The notes beneath the pieces are model-generated. The model saw only the letters and a program-made list of their open reading frames with translations, was not told the origin of the DNA and did not search any database. The position numbers were made by a program, and so were the translations under genes. A stretch of 64,000 nucleotides of DNA, taken from the NCBI RefSeq assembly GCF_003086295.3, contig NC_092048.1, positions 86,098,626 to 86,162,625 on the forward strand. Direction: 5' to 3'. This document shows, piece by piece, positions 10,683-22,900 of the stretch. Position 1 is the stretch's first letter. Each line of letters opens with the position of its first letter. This DNA comes from Arachis hypogaea (Eukaryota > Streptophyta > Magnoliopsida > Fabales > Fabaceae).

Positions 10683-11851
10683 ATTCAAAAACACTAACCC
10701 CATCCATGCGAGAACCCTAACATTGCGTCCCTCATTTCTTTCGTCCCCTCCAACGTTCCATTTCCTCTCTATCTCTTCTCCGTCCGCAACCGTCAATGCC
10801 AACCACCGAGCCGGCGACTCACTGCCGCCACTGCCATCCTTCTCTCCCTCTTTTCTTTATCCTCTTCTTCCCTCCGTCCCTCTCCTCTCACCCCTCTCCC
10901 TTACTGAACCTCTGCCCTATATTTACGCGTCTATGCTGCTCCTCTGCCCGCGCCACCGCGAGCCACCACGCACTGCCATCTCTGGGCAGCCCTGCACCCC
11001 TCTTCCTTTGCCAGCCCCATTTCTCTTCTACTCTATTCCCAGGTTACATCCTGACCTGCCCATTTTCCATTCTTTTTGCTCTGTTTTTCAGTTCCTTTTA
11101 GTGCATTATGTTTTAGTTAGCAATGTTTAATTTCTGCTTGTTAGGTTAGTTAGATATGCATGTTTTAGTTGATCCTAGGTGGTTAGGTAGCTATGTTGTG
11201 GTTAGCAAATCATAGACCTGATAAGTGCTCCGTTCCTGTTTATCTGAATTGGCTGAATTGAAAATGTTTTGCTGAATGGTGGTTGAATTTTTCTCACTGC
11301 TGCATTGAGTTCTGATCCACAAGGATTATGTCACTGCTGCCCTGTTACTTTCACTTGTGTCATCTGATTAACATTGTCTGAGCATATGCAATCCCTACTT
11401 GCAATTGTGTTTAACATATTTTGGATTCATATGACATTGCTTTTGCTGCTCCTGTTATCCGGGAACATCTAAGTTACTGTCAGAATGCTGCCCAAATTTC
11501 TAGAAATCATTTTGTTTTAAACTTGCTACCTGGAATTGAACTTGACACTTTTGACATTGCGATTTACTTGAGTTGCACCAAGTTCAATTCTTGGGTTACT
11601 TTGGTTGGCATTTCCATGTTTCTTTTGTTTCCCGCTTATATGCATCATACTTGGTGACCATGGGCATTGTTGATGAACCGCCTTTCTATTATATGCTTTT
11701 ATGCGAACTCACATTTCATCATCAATGACTTGCATCATCCTCATGATTGTGGGCATGCTTGTTCTTTATATACTTATTTGAGCTTCTCTTGATTAAGTCC
11801 CATAATTGTCATGCCACCAATATATGACTTAGTTTTCTAACTTTTAACCTT
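10683..11851 (+). other. UTR-like and intron-like region before D ORF3
   Basis: From about 10700 an AACCCTAA box is followed by ~350 bases of pyrimidine-rich sequence resembling a plant 5' UTR, with a possible splice donor (CCCAG|GTTACA) near 11041. Then comes ~800 bases of T-rich intron-like sequence up to the C insertion. It continues at 33299 and ends with TTTTTCAG just before the ORF3 ATG. The 171- and 101-codon frames at 10615-11130 are overlapping readings of this biased sequence and are not supported as genes. Confidence 0.45.
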
Positions 11852-11856
11852 GTTAA
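11852..11856. repeat. Target site duplication of C (left copy)
   Basis: GTTAA here is repeated exactly at 33294-33298, on the far side of element C. Confidence 0.9.
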
Positions 11857-13402
11857 TGATGAACGAACTTTTGTGTGGTCTAGAATTCTACTAATGAATT
11901 CTCGTTGTAAAGTATAGTTTCTAAACTAAACAATAGTCCTTTCATACAAAAATTTAGGTTGTCACAAGTAACAAACCCCAATAAATTTTAACCAGAGTAT
12001 TTGGACTCCGGGTCGTCTCCCTAGGAAACAATGTAATGCATGCGTATTGGCTATGATGGGGTAGAAATAGGGGGGTTTTGTTTATGAGATGGTAAGAAAG
12101 TAAACTGATTGAGTAAGTAAAGAAAGCAAAATAAAGAACTCTTGCCTAAGACTTGGGTACTTGAGATCACCATCCTAGTTAACAACCAATTATTGACAAT
12201 TATGAGAGGCCAACCCATTAAGTCTACTTCTCGGAGCCTTAAGTACGTAACATTTACTCCTAGACTTGAAGTATGTCAAATAGGCTTGATCACATCCACC
12301 CCTAAGTCCTAACCTACCTACTAATTGGCTTAGTAGTGGGTTAGTGTCAATGGGCTTCAAATTGATCACCCAGGGTTCTCAAATCACCAAACCCATTATG
12401 CCCAAAAACTCAAGATCACTCAAGTCCCTTGGCTTAGACCAAAAGTTGACAAAACTACTTAAAAACTAAAGAGAGCATTTCATCAAACACTTAGAATGCA
12501 ATAAAAGTCAACATCATAAATTGCAAGGATACTAAAATCTACCACTATTAATTGCAAGAAAGGGAGATCACAGCTCAATTCATCAATCAAAGAAACATCA
12601 ACATCAAAATTGTATTAAATGTAAACAAATCCAACATGAGTCATCATCACAAAAGAGAGCAAAATGAGAAATTAACATAAAAACTAAGAGAGTCAAGATG
12701 TAGAGATGAGAAATTATCAAAGAAGCAAGATGAGATCAAGTAATCAAACATGAAATTAAAATAATCTAACCTAATCTTAACCTAATTCTAGAGAGAAGAG
12801 GGAGCTTCTCTCTCTAGAAAACTAACTAAAGGCTCATGTTGGCTAAACTAATTGCTCCCTCCTTTGCTTGGACTTCAATTCTGCATGAAATACACTCAGA
12901 AACAAGTTGGAATTGGGCCTGGGCAGCTCAGAAATCGCCCCCAGCGTTTTGCCTTCAAGTGGGCCACGTGAGAGTATCGGCGCGTGTGCGCCATGTGCGC
13001 GTGCGCGTCGATTGGCAAATTCTCAACCCGCGCGGACGCGGCGTGTACGCGTGTGCGTCTATAGGTGAAACCGCTTTTGCGTGTGCGCGTGCGCGTCCTT
13101 TGGTGCATTTCCAATCTTTGTTTCTTCATGCATTCTCCCTTTTTGTATGCTTTTTTCCTCATTTCTTCCATCTAATACTTGCCTTATGGACCTGAATTCA
13201 CTCATCAAACACATCAAGGCATCGAATGGGATTAAAGTGAATTAAAATCACCAATTTAGGGCCTAAAAAGCACGTTTTTATACTTAAGCAAAATTCAAGG
13301 GAGAATTACAAAACCATGCTATTTCATTGAATAAATGCGAGAAAAGGTGACAAAAATCTCCCAAAATAATCACAAGATAAATCACGAAATCGGGGTTTAT
13401 CA
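11857..13402 (-). repeat. 3' LTR of C
   Basis: Minus-strand ends TGATAAACCCC (13402) and GTTCATCA (11857). It pairs with 31740-33293. A GC-rich palindromic patch (about 12965-13105) lies inside. The open frames here on either strand are readings of the LTR and have no protein support. Confidence 0.9.
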
Positions 13403-13403
13403 A

Positions 13404-13417
13404 ATCTCCTCACACTT
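13404..13417 (-). other. Polypurine tract of C
   Basis: Minus strand AAGTGTGAGGAGAT, one base before the 3' LTR. It would prime plus-strand DNA synthesis. It differs by two bases from the second motif copy at 15085-15098. Confidence 0.75.
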
Positions 13418-15084
13418 AAACTAAGCATGTCCTCATGCTAAAATCAAGAAGAAGCAAAAGGGTATTTAACATTTATTCAATGCAACTACTAAATGCAATC
13501 TATCTACATGCAATCTATTTACATGATGTAATGGCATAGTCAAAATAAATCAATCTTCAAGAATACGCATACAAGCACAAGGGCCAAGGTATTAGCAATC
13601 AAGCAAACCGCAATTGGAATGGATTATTAAAAGAGTTGACAAACTTGCAAGAAAAGATGATCATGGGTGGAAACATGTAATTGAGCGATCGAACCCTCGC
13701 CGGATGTGTATCCGCCCTATGCACTCAAGTGTATGGGGTCAATTCACTAATTCCTCCCCTAATCATGCTTTCCAAGATTTATTTTTCATCTAACAATCAA
13801 CAATTACTTTATGCATGCATACAAATATCATGAGGTCTTTTCCATAGGTTGTAATGGGGCTAGGGTCAAGGTAGGATACATGTGGTCAAGTGAGCTTGAG
13901 ATTTGAATCTTTGATTAACTTGAACTTCCCACCTAACCTATGACAACCTATACAATTCTAAACAAACGTAACTACCATTCTTCACTTTTCTCACACACTC
14001 ATGTATTCTCTTTTGATCACCACACATATGCATTGACTCTTATTGAACTTCACTTTGGGGCATTTTGTCCCCTTTTTATTGCTTTTCTTTTTTTTTTCTT
14101 TTATATATGTAAATTTTTTTTAGCTAAAATATATATAAGAATATCAATGCATATGGTTTACACATAATTAATACATGAGTATGTACCTAATTCCTAAGAT
14201 TTTTCAACAAACACACTTTTATCTCTACCCAATGTTCCCAACTTTCCCAAAATCAAATGATAAACACTCTCACTAGTCTAAGCTAATCAAAGATCCAAAT
14301 TAAGGGATATTTATTATTTTTTACTTAGGCTTGTAATGTGCTACAATTAAGAAAAAATGGGTTAAGCATATGCTTGAAATTGGCTAACAATAGAAGATAA
14401 AAGGTAGGCTTATTTGGGTAAGTGAGCTATTTGAAGAATGGCCTCAATAATATAAATACATGTATACACAAAATAATGGACATAAAGAATCAAACAAATT
14501 AAGGATTACAATCATAGGAGGAGAATAATGTACACAAGAATGGAAGTAAGTGGTTATGTATGATGTAACCACACAATTAAGCTCAAATCTCACATGCTTC
14601 TGTTCTTAGCTCAAAACATGATCCACAAGTATATAGTTCAAGCAAGTTCTAAAAAAAAAATTTTTTTTCAACCAATTGGGGTGGTGCCCTAAGAATGAAT
14701 TTCTTGGAAATTTTTATCATATTGACTACGCTTATTCTAATGCAATATTATGATTTAGAAAATTTTTAAAAAAATTTTTTAGTTTTATCCCTTTTCAATC
14801 AAAACACATTTCTTATACAAAAAGGGTTGACTAGATTTTTAGCAATCCAGAAATTTCCTTTCTAATCACAATCAACAACTAAGATGCAAAACACAACTAA
14901 GATGCAAAACATACTAAGAGTGTGCAACAACAAAAACAAGAGTATCCACAATAGCAAATATGTACAGTAATCCCAAAATGATCCAAAACATAAAGTACGG
15001 AATAAAACAAAATAAAGTAGTAGCGAATAGAAATAGAAGTCTGAAAGTTCACCACATAAATGTAAACACCAGTCATGAACGGTG
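13418..15084 (-). other. Noncoding 3' region of C, conserved in D and E
   Basis: No ORF supported. On the minus strand it aligns with 34937-36694 (D) and 52283-53790 (E), for example in the block around 14500-14640 (TTTTGAGCTAAGAACA...GTGTGGTTACATC). A T-rich, variable tract lies at about 14080-14130. Confidence 0.6.
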
Positions 15085-15098
15085 ACCTCCCCACACTT
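15085..15098 (-). other. Second, internal polypurine-tract motif of C
   Basis: Minus strand AAGTGTGGGGAGGT, 28 bases after the end of ORF3 and ~1.7 kb before the real polypurine tract. Copies sit at the same place in D (34923) and E (52269). It could act as a central polypurine tract; this is inference. Confidence 0.55.
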
Positions 15099-15125
15099 TA
15101 GAATCAAGCATCGTCCTCGATGCTA

Positions 15126-16517
15126 CTACTGAAGCTCGGGATGGGGGTCAATAATCGCACCAGACTGTAGCTCATACTCAGGTTGTAGGACTGGAGGTGG
15201 TACTGGCTGTGGCTCTGGAATGTCATGCTGGACCTCAGGAGGCTGCTGGACCTCAGTGGTGGCCTGCGTCTCTGGTGGTGCCTCCTGCTGTGTCGGCTCC
15301 TCACTATGCTCCTCCTCTTGATCCTGCTCGTCATAAGTGGGAGACTCTGGAAGTGGAGGGAGCTCAATGCCCTGCGATGCGAACACCTGGTCTATGCAGT
15401 CAAGACGTTGCATGACACAACGCTCGAAGCGCACCATAAAGAGAAGAAGGTGTTGCACTAACAGATAAGTCGGCTCAGGTGCTGGTGGTGGCGGTGGTAA
15501 AGGTGCTGCGGCTACTGTGGAGGAAGAGGGTTCTGCTGCTGTGGAGGAAGAGGGTCTGGTTGCATCAACTACCGCTCTAGTCCGAGAACGACGTCTGGTC
15601 GGGGGCTTCTCGTGCACCCATCCACCCCATGGAATAGAAACTTCCTTGTTGTCGTCATCTGGGGGTGGTGGTGTCATGTCGTCGTCCTCCCACTGGACAT
15701 TAGCTAGCTCAGCTAAACTAGTAACCAGTGTAAGAAATGGTAGCAAGCTGCGGATATGAGCTCTCCACATGCTATGCCTAATCAGTCGGGGGAAATGCAC
15801 CTCTTTCCCTTCCATAACACACCCAATCAGAACTAGCATATCCATCAGAATCTCTGAGAAGTGAGTGGTAGGCAGGACGTAGTGGGCAAATATCTACTGC
15901 CAAGTCCTAGCCTCCTTAGACAGATATGCAGATAGCATCCTCTTAGGCTTCTTGTTGTTCGAATCCATTACCCAGGGAGCGTCTGGTGTAGCAATCACGC
16001 GCTTAAGCGCCTCATAGTCAAAAGTTATGGAGAGGAGGGCTACCTCTGCCTGCTGGTAGGCACAAGTGTCAGGAGTACCAACTTTACAAAGCAGTGCATC
16101 CCCTATAGCCTCCTCAATAATCATAATCTCTCTACCCCTTACGTGCACTGAATCCAAGTTCGCTCGGAAGAAGTTACAGTAGAACTCCTTAACCCATGAG
16201 ATGTTAATCCTTCCTAAGTCCCTATCAACGAAATCCAATCCCAACTCCAAAATACGGGTGTTTACGGCACGCCTCACTTCATTGTGAAGATTCAGCTTCT
16301 TCTCAATGTTCAGGTTCTTCTTTGTATAACGGGAGAAGCGTAGCTCGCAGTAGAGGTTGGAGAATTTGGTTGAATCAGTGGATGAGAGTAGCTGATTTTC
16401 TATGTCTTCTTCATTTAGCGGATTCTTGGCATAGTTAGCATATGGTGAGGGGGTAGAGGTCTTGGAGCGCTTCCTCTTTTTGGAAGTAGTGGCTATAGCT
16501 TTTCCTCTATCCGACAT
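15126..16517 (-). pseudogene. C ORF3, putative plant transposon protein, one internal stop
   Basis: A 464-codon frame starting MSDRGKAIATTSKKRKR at 16517 and interrupted only by TAG at 15894-15896, directly after EARTWQ. The upstream Met at 16661 is in frame, but the intervening hydrophobic stretch lies in the intron-like region, so 16517 is preferred; it follows TTTTTCAAG. The protein has a basic N-terminus, a conserved globular region shared with D and E (YCELRFSRYTKKNL, ISWVKEFYCNFF, RVIATPDAPWV, then HYVLPTTHF and VLIGCVMEGK), then a Pro/Ser/Glu-rich tail. It occupies the position of env in Athila elements, but no signal peptide or membrane anchor is visible. The match to the 'putative plant transposon protein' family is from memory. 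Confidence 0.75.
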
Positions 16518-17677
16518 CTTGAAAAACAGAGATGATACAATATAAGCAGATAGCCAAATAGGTATAAAGCATTCAAAGCAAAGCATACTTATGAAGTGAA
16601 TAAAGAAAGGAGATTTCTTGGAATGCAAGCAAACATAATTCAGAATGCAAACCAACTTCAAACCAAGAATTCAATTCATGCATGTTTTGCACATTACTTG
16701 TTCACTAAGCTTAGGAAGCACCATATCCAAAAGAATGATCTAAAGAGTTAAGTTAAAAACCAAAAGAGGTTAGTCGGTTAAACAGGTTAAAGTTAGAAAT
16801 CAGTTTGAAAATTAATGATATGGCGGTTACCAGCTAAGTTCCAAAGGAATGCACGAATTAGGAGTGTAAGCACATTCACAATCATGAAATGCAACAAGTC
16901 ATTGATGATGAAAGATGATATAGCTAAAAAACAACTAATATAGAACAACCATCAATCAATGCAAGGATCAATAGTAGTGTTGGTGAAATCAAGATCTTGA
17001 GAAACAAGTAAATCAAGCACATTTAACACCAATTCTAACAATGCATACAAGTCACAAGTTCAAATATGAATTGAAAACCTCACGGTCCATGTGACTTAAT
17101 GAGATTATGTATGAACATAATGAACTATTTGGTCACATAGACTAGAACATTCAAACTTGTGTGTCTATGCAAAAGAGGCACAAAATTTTAAGGAAGTTTT
17201 AAGTTATGGTCAATTTGAAAACTTACTCAACCATGTAATGCACATATGCAAGTTAGCATTGCAAGCAAAGAGTATTAGAAGCATCACCAAAAACATGTAA
17301 ACATACCCTTGAGGATTTTCCAAAACCATTTAAGCAACAAAATTCCAATTGAATAGAAATCATTAACTAGAAGTTGCTACACCCATCAAACAAGGTTAGT
17401 TCAAGGGCTATGGTTGAGAAAAATCCGGCAGCACTTCAGCAGTAAATTGGCTATTTTTTAAATTCAAACAGTCAAATTAGATTCCATATGAGTTCATCAA
17501 CAATTAGAAACACAAAATCATATATATGAGCTCACATGGATGTAACAGACAGCCAATAGTTCAGCAACAAAACAAATCAAACAGCAGAGAGAACAGGGCA
17601 GTTGCTTCAATCAGCATTCCCTTCACCAATTCATTACAAGTAAGCAGCATCAATAGATTAAATGAACACGGAGTAAT
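16518..17677 (-). other. Intron-like region of C before ORF3
   Basis: AT-rich, no coding support. With 28341-28530 on the far side of A it would form one continuous region between a pyrimidine-rich leader and ORF3, ending in a T-rich AG at the ORF3 start. The 65-codon plus-strand frame at 17526-17723 crosses into the LTR of A and is not a gene. Confidence 0.45.
17673..17677. repeat. Target site duplication of A (left copy, one mismatch)
   Basis: GTAAT here and ATAAT at 28341-28345 flank element A. Four of five bases agree, as expected for a TSD with one later transition. Confidence 0.7.
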
Positions 17678-19206
17678 TGATGAGCGGATATTTTATACGC
17701 TTTTTGGGGATAATTTCATATAGTTTTGAGTATGTTTTAGTTAGTTTTTAGTCTATTTTTATTAGTTTTTAGGAAAAATTCATATTTCTGGACTTTACTA
17801 TGAGTTGTGTGTTTTTCTGTAATTTCAGGTATTTTTCTGGCTGAAATTGAAGGAGCTGAGCAAAAATCTGATTCAGGCTGAAAAAGGACTGCTGATGCTG
17901 TTGGATTCTGACCTCCCTGTACTCAAAGTAGATTTTCTGGAGCTACAGAACTCTAAATGGCATGCTTCCAATTGCGTTGGAAAGTAGACATCCAGGGCTT
18001 TCCGGCAATATATAATAGTCCATACTTTGCACAAGGATAGATGACGTAAACTGGCGTTCAACGCCAGTTCTCTGCCCAATTCTAGCGTCCAGCGCCAGAA
18101 AAGGATCAAAAGCTGGAGTTGAACGCCCAAACTGGCATAAAAACTGGTGTTCAACTCCACAAATGGCCTCTGCACGTGAATTGCTTAAGTCTCAGCCCAG
18201 CACACACCAAGTGGGCTCCAGAAGTGGATCTCTGCATCATCCATCATAGTTTGTAACCCTAGGCTACTAGTTTAGTATTTAAACAACTTTTAGAGACTTA
18301 TTTTGTATCTCATGACATTTTAGATCTAAACTTTGTATTCTCTGATGGCATGAGTCTCTAAATCCCATTGTTGGGGGTGAGGAGCTCTGCTGTGTCTCGA
18401 TGAATTAATGCAAGTATTTCTGTTTTCCATTCAAACACGCTTGTTCCTATCTAAGATGTTCATTCGCGCTTAACTGTGATGAAGGTGATGATCTGTGACA
18501 TTCATCACCTTCCTCAAACCATGAACGAGTGCCTGACAACCACCTCCTTTCTATATCCGATTGAATGAGCATCTCTTAGATTCTTTAATCAGAATCTCCG
18601 TGGTATAAGCTAGAACTGATGGCGGCATTCATGAGAATCCGAAAAGTCTAAACCTTGTCTGTGGTATTCCGAGTAAGATTCAAGGATTGAATGACTGTGA
18701 CGAGCTTCAAACTCCTGAAGGCTGGGCGTTAGTGACAGACGCAAAAGGATAGTAAATCCTATTCCAACCGGATCGAGAACCAACCGGTGATTAGCCGTGC
18801 TGTGACAGAGCGCGTGAGCGTAGTTTTCACTGGAAGGAAGGAAGGTAGCCATTGACAACGGTGATCCACCAACACACAGCTTACCATAGGAGGACGTGCG
18901 TGCGTGAACAAGAAGACAGAGGAAAGCAGAGATTCAGAAGACAAAGCATCTCCAAAACTCCAACATATTCTCCATTACTGCATAACAAGTAACCTTTGAT
19001 CCATGCTCTATTGTTTTTTTGCAATTCAACTAATAAACATAATTGACCTCCTAACTGAGATTTACAAGATAACCATAGATTGCTTCAAACCAACAATCTC
19101 CGTGGGATTCGACCCTTACTCACGTGAGGTATTACTTGGACGACCCAGTGCACTTGCTGGTCAGTGGTACGAGTTGTGAAAAGTGTGATTCACAAATCGT
19201 GCACCA
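17678..19206 (+). repeat. 5' LTR of A
   Basis: TGATGAGCGG...GTGCACCA. It contains a palindrome cluster at 18051-18158 and a possible TATA-type box near 18270 (AGTATTTAAAC) in the right region for an LTR promoter. Minus-strand frames within it (82 and 100 codons) recur in the 3' LTR only because the LTRs are duplicates. Confidence 0.95.
18051..18158 (+). repeat. Palindrome cluster in LTR of A
   Basis: CTGGCGTTCAACGCCAG at 18051-18067 is a perfect palindrome with 8-bp arms and a 1-base centre. It is followed by degenerate forms (AGCGTCCAGCGCCAG, GGAGTTGAACGCCC, CTGGTGTTCAACTCC). The corresponding cluster in the 3' LTR begins at 27185. Confidence 0.85.
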
Positions 19207-19212
19207 AGTTTT

Positions 19213-19230
19213 TGGCGCCATTACCGGGGG
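19213..19230 (+). other. Primer binding site of A, tRNA-Asp type with two changes
   Basis: TGGCGCCATTACCGGGGG, six bases after the LTR. Against the perfect tRNA-Asp complement seen in G, C, E and H it carries two internal G-to-A changes and a terminal A-to-G change. Confidence 0.8.
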
Positions 19231-19909
19231 TTGTTCGTGTTTGAACAACTGATGGATTATTTTGTTGCTTAGATTAGGAAAATTTTCCTTTTGGTTTAGA
19301 GTCTCTTATTATTGTTTTTGGTTAAAAATATCCTTCTTTAAAACAAGTGTTACATTTACTGCCTAGTTGGCTAGAGCATTAGTCCAAGCCCGTGGCAGTT
19401 GGGTACACTCTTTTTAAAATCTTTTTCATAAATAATATTTTCTCTATTAAATCCTGTGCCAAACTTTAAGTTTGGTGTTTTCTTGTTGATTTTCCTTAAA
19501 ATTTTCGAAAAATTATTCTGGTTTTCTAAAAATTTTAAGTTTGGTGTTCTTCCTTTGTGTTTTTGTGTCTTGATCTTAAAATTTTTAAGTTTGGTGTTCC
19601 TTGGTGTGTTCCCTCCAAAATTTTCGAAAATAAGGAACCTCAGATCTAAAAATTTTAAATCCTGCGTTATCTTATTGTTTTTCTCTCTCCTTCAAAAATT
19701 CAGATTTTTATTTCAAAATTTAAAACCTTTTTCAAAAATCATCATATCTTTTTCAAAATCTCCTAACCACTTTCTCTCTCCTCACTTTTTCGAAAATCTT
19801 TTACTCATTTTTATTTATTCTATTTTGATTTATTTTATTTTCAAAATAAATTAATAAATAAATAAATAAAAATATTTTTTCTATTTTACATCATCTCCCT
19901 TTCTCCATC
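19231..19909 (+). other. Untranslated leader of A
   Basis: Rich in AAAATTTT and TTTTCGAAAA. It contains AAGTTTGGTGT three times (19468-19478, 19537-19547, 19587-19597), the same 11-mer that lies just before the 3' LTR. The 132-codon frame 19456-19854 is a low-complexity reading of this leader and is not supported. Confidence 0.6.
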
Positions 19910-22900
19910 ATGGATCTAAGCGGAAATGAACAGTCCAGGAGGACTCTGGGGTCATATTCTAACCCCTCCACTGCTTCATATGGGAGTAGCATCTGCATAC
20001 CCTCCATTGGAGTCAGTAGCTTTGAGTTGAATCCTCAGCTCATTATCATGGTGCAGCAAAGCTGCCAGTATTCCGGTCTTCCACAGGAAGAACCTACAGA
20101 GTTTCTGGCATAATTTTTACAAATTGCTGACACAGTACATGATAAGGAAATAGATCAGGATGTCTACAGACTATTACTGTTTCCATTTGCTGTAAAAGAT
20201 CAAGCTAAGAGGTGGTTAAATAACCAACCTAAGGCCAGCATAAGAACATGGAAACAGCTGACAGAAAAATTCCTGAATCAGTATTTTCCTCCAAAAAGGA
20301 TGACACAGCTAAGGCTGGACATCCAAGGCTTTAAACAAGGAGATAATGAATCTCTTTATGATGCCTGGGAGAGATACAGAGAGATGCTACGAAAATGCCC
20401 CTCTGAAATGTTTTCAGAGTGGGTTCAGTTAGACATCTTTTACTATGGGCTTGCAGAAGGAGCTCAGATGTCTCTAGATTACTCAGCTGGTGGATCTATC
20501 CATATGAGAAAGACAATTGAAGAGGCTCAAGAGCTCATTGATACAGTTTCCAGGAATCAGCATCTGTACCTAAGCAGCAACCCTTCCATGAATGAAGAGG
20601 TTAAAACAGTAACTGCTGAATTCAGTACTGTAAAACAAGCTGCTGAATTCAATCAGCAATTGGATTTTCTAACAAAGCAGCTAGCTGAATTCAAGGACAG
20701 GCTACAAGAGACAAGGATAGCTAATATACATATGGACGAACAGTTTAAGCAAACAAAGCAGCAGCTATCAAGGCAAATAGCAGAAGAATGCCAAGTAGTT
20801 CAATTAAGAAGTGGAAAAACATTAAATACCCCACCTCAAGGCATCAAAAAGTCAAGAAATGAGCAACCCACCAAAGATTCACCTGAGGACAGTAAGAGCC
20901 CAGGCAAAAATAATTCTGGCGCTAAAACGCCAGAAACAAGGCAGGATTGGCGTTTAACGCCAGAAATGGGCAAGAATCTGGCGTTGAACGCCCAAAATGG
21001 GCACAGTTCTGGCGTTCAGACGCCAGAAGCAGACAAGGAGCTGGCGTCCAGTTTCACTCCAGCTTCTGACTCTGGCACTCAATTGCCAGTGAGGGATCAG
21101 ACACACACAAGTGCTGATAACAACCCCTCTAAAAAGGCTTCTTTAACCACTAAGGTTGAGGAATATAAAGCCAAGATACCTTATCCTCAAAAACTCCGGA
21201 AAGAAGAGCAGGATAAGCAATTTGCTCGCTTTGCAGATTATCTAAGGACTCTTGAAATAAAGATTCTATTTGCAGAGGCACTTGAGCAAATACCTTCTTA
21301 TGCCAAGTTCATGAAAGAGATCTTGAGTCATAAAAAGGAGTGGAGAGAAACAGAAAGAGTTCTCCTTACTGAAGAATGCAGTGCAGTCATTCTGAAAAGC
21401 TTTCCTGAAAAGCTTAAAGACCCTGGGAGTTTTCTGATACCATGCATATTAGAAGGTGATTGCACCAAGACAGCTTTATGCGATCTTGGGGCAAGCATCA
21501 ACCTAATACCTGCATCCACTATCAGAAAGCTTGGTTTAACTGAAGAAGTTAAACCAACCCGGATATGTCTTCAACTTGCTGATGGCTCCACTAAATACCC
21601 ATCAGGCGTGATTGAAGACATGATTGTCAGGGTTGGGCCATTCGCCTTTCCCACTGACTTTGTTGTGCTGGAAATGGAGGAGCACAAGAGTGCTACTCTC
21701 ATTCTAGGAAGACCCTTCCAAGCAACTGGACGATCCCTTATTGATGCCCAACAGGGGGAAATAACCCTGAGAGTCAATGATGATGAGTTCAAGTTGAACG
21801 CTGTCAAAGCCATGCAGCATCCAGACACATCAACAGACTGCATGAAAGTTGATCTTATTGACTCCTTGGTAGAAGAGATCAACATGGCTGAGAGTCTCGA
21901 ATCAGAGTTGGAAGACATCTTTAAAGATGTTCAGCCTGATTTGGAGGATTCAGAGGACATGAAAGAGCCTCTGAAGTTTCTTCTAAAAGAGGAAAAACCT
22001 CCTAAACCCGAGCTCAAGCCATTACCACCATCCTTGAAATATGCATTTCTAGGAGAAGGTGATACTTTTCCAGTGATCATAAGCTCTGCTCTAAGTTCAC
22101 AGGAAGAGGAAGCACTTATTCAAGTGCTAAGGACACACAAGACAGCTCTTGGGTGGTCCATAGGTGACCTTAAGGGCATAAGCCCAGCTAGATGCATGCA
22201 CAAAATCCTATTAGAGGATAATGCCAAACCAGTGGTTCAACCACAGAGGCGGCTAAATCCAGCCATGAAGGAAGTGGTGCAGAAAGAGGTCACCAAATTA
22301 CTAGAGGCTGGGATTATTTATTCCATTTCTGATAGCCCCTGGGTGAGCCCTGTTCAAGTCGTCCCAAAAAAGGGAGGCATGACAGTGATTCATAATGAAA
22401 AAAATGAACTGGTTCCTACAAGAACAGTTACAGGGTGGCGCATGTGTATTGACTACAGAAGGCTCAATATAGCCACCAGAAAGGATCATTTTCCTTTACC
22501 ATTCATAGACCAGATGCTAGAAAGACTAGCAGGTCATGATTATTACTGCTTTTTGGATGGCTATTCAGGCTATAACCAGATTGCAGTGGATCCCCAGGAT
22601 CAAGAGAAAACAGCATTCACATGTCCATCCGGAGTGTTTGCTTATAGAAGGATGCCCTTTGGGCTATGTAATGCACCTGCAACCTTCCAGAGATGCATGC
22701 TCTCTATTTTCTCTGACATGGTGGAAAAATTTCTAGAAGTCTTCATGGATGACTTCTCAGTATATGGAGACTCATTCAGCTCTTGTCTTGATCACCTGAA
22801 ACTTGTTCTGAAAAGATGCCAAGAAACCAACCTAGTTTTAAACTGGGAAAAGTGTCACTTCATGGTGACTGAAGGAATTGTTCTTGGGCATAAAATCTTA

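Noticed and set aside
10615..11130. 171-codon Ser/Pro-rich secreted-like protein
   Set aside because: Pyrimidine-rich sequence is open in two frames at once, with no conserved counterpart frame in C or E.
15894..16661. Signal peptide or membrane anchor on C ORF3, making it an envelope protein
   Set aside because: The hydrophobic N-terminal 48 residues arise from translating the AT-rich intron-like region upstream of the real start; D and E lack them.
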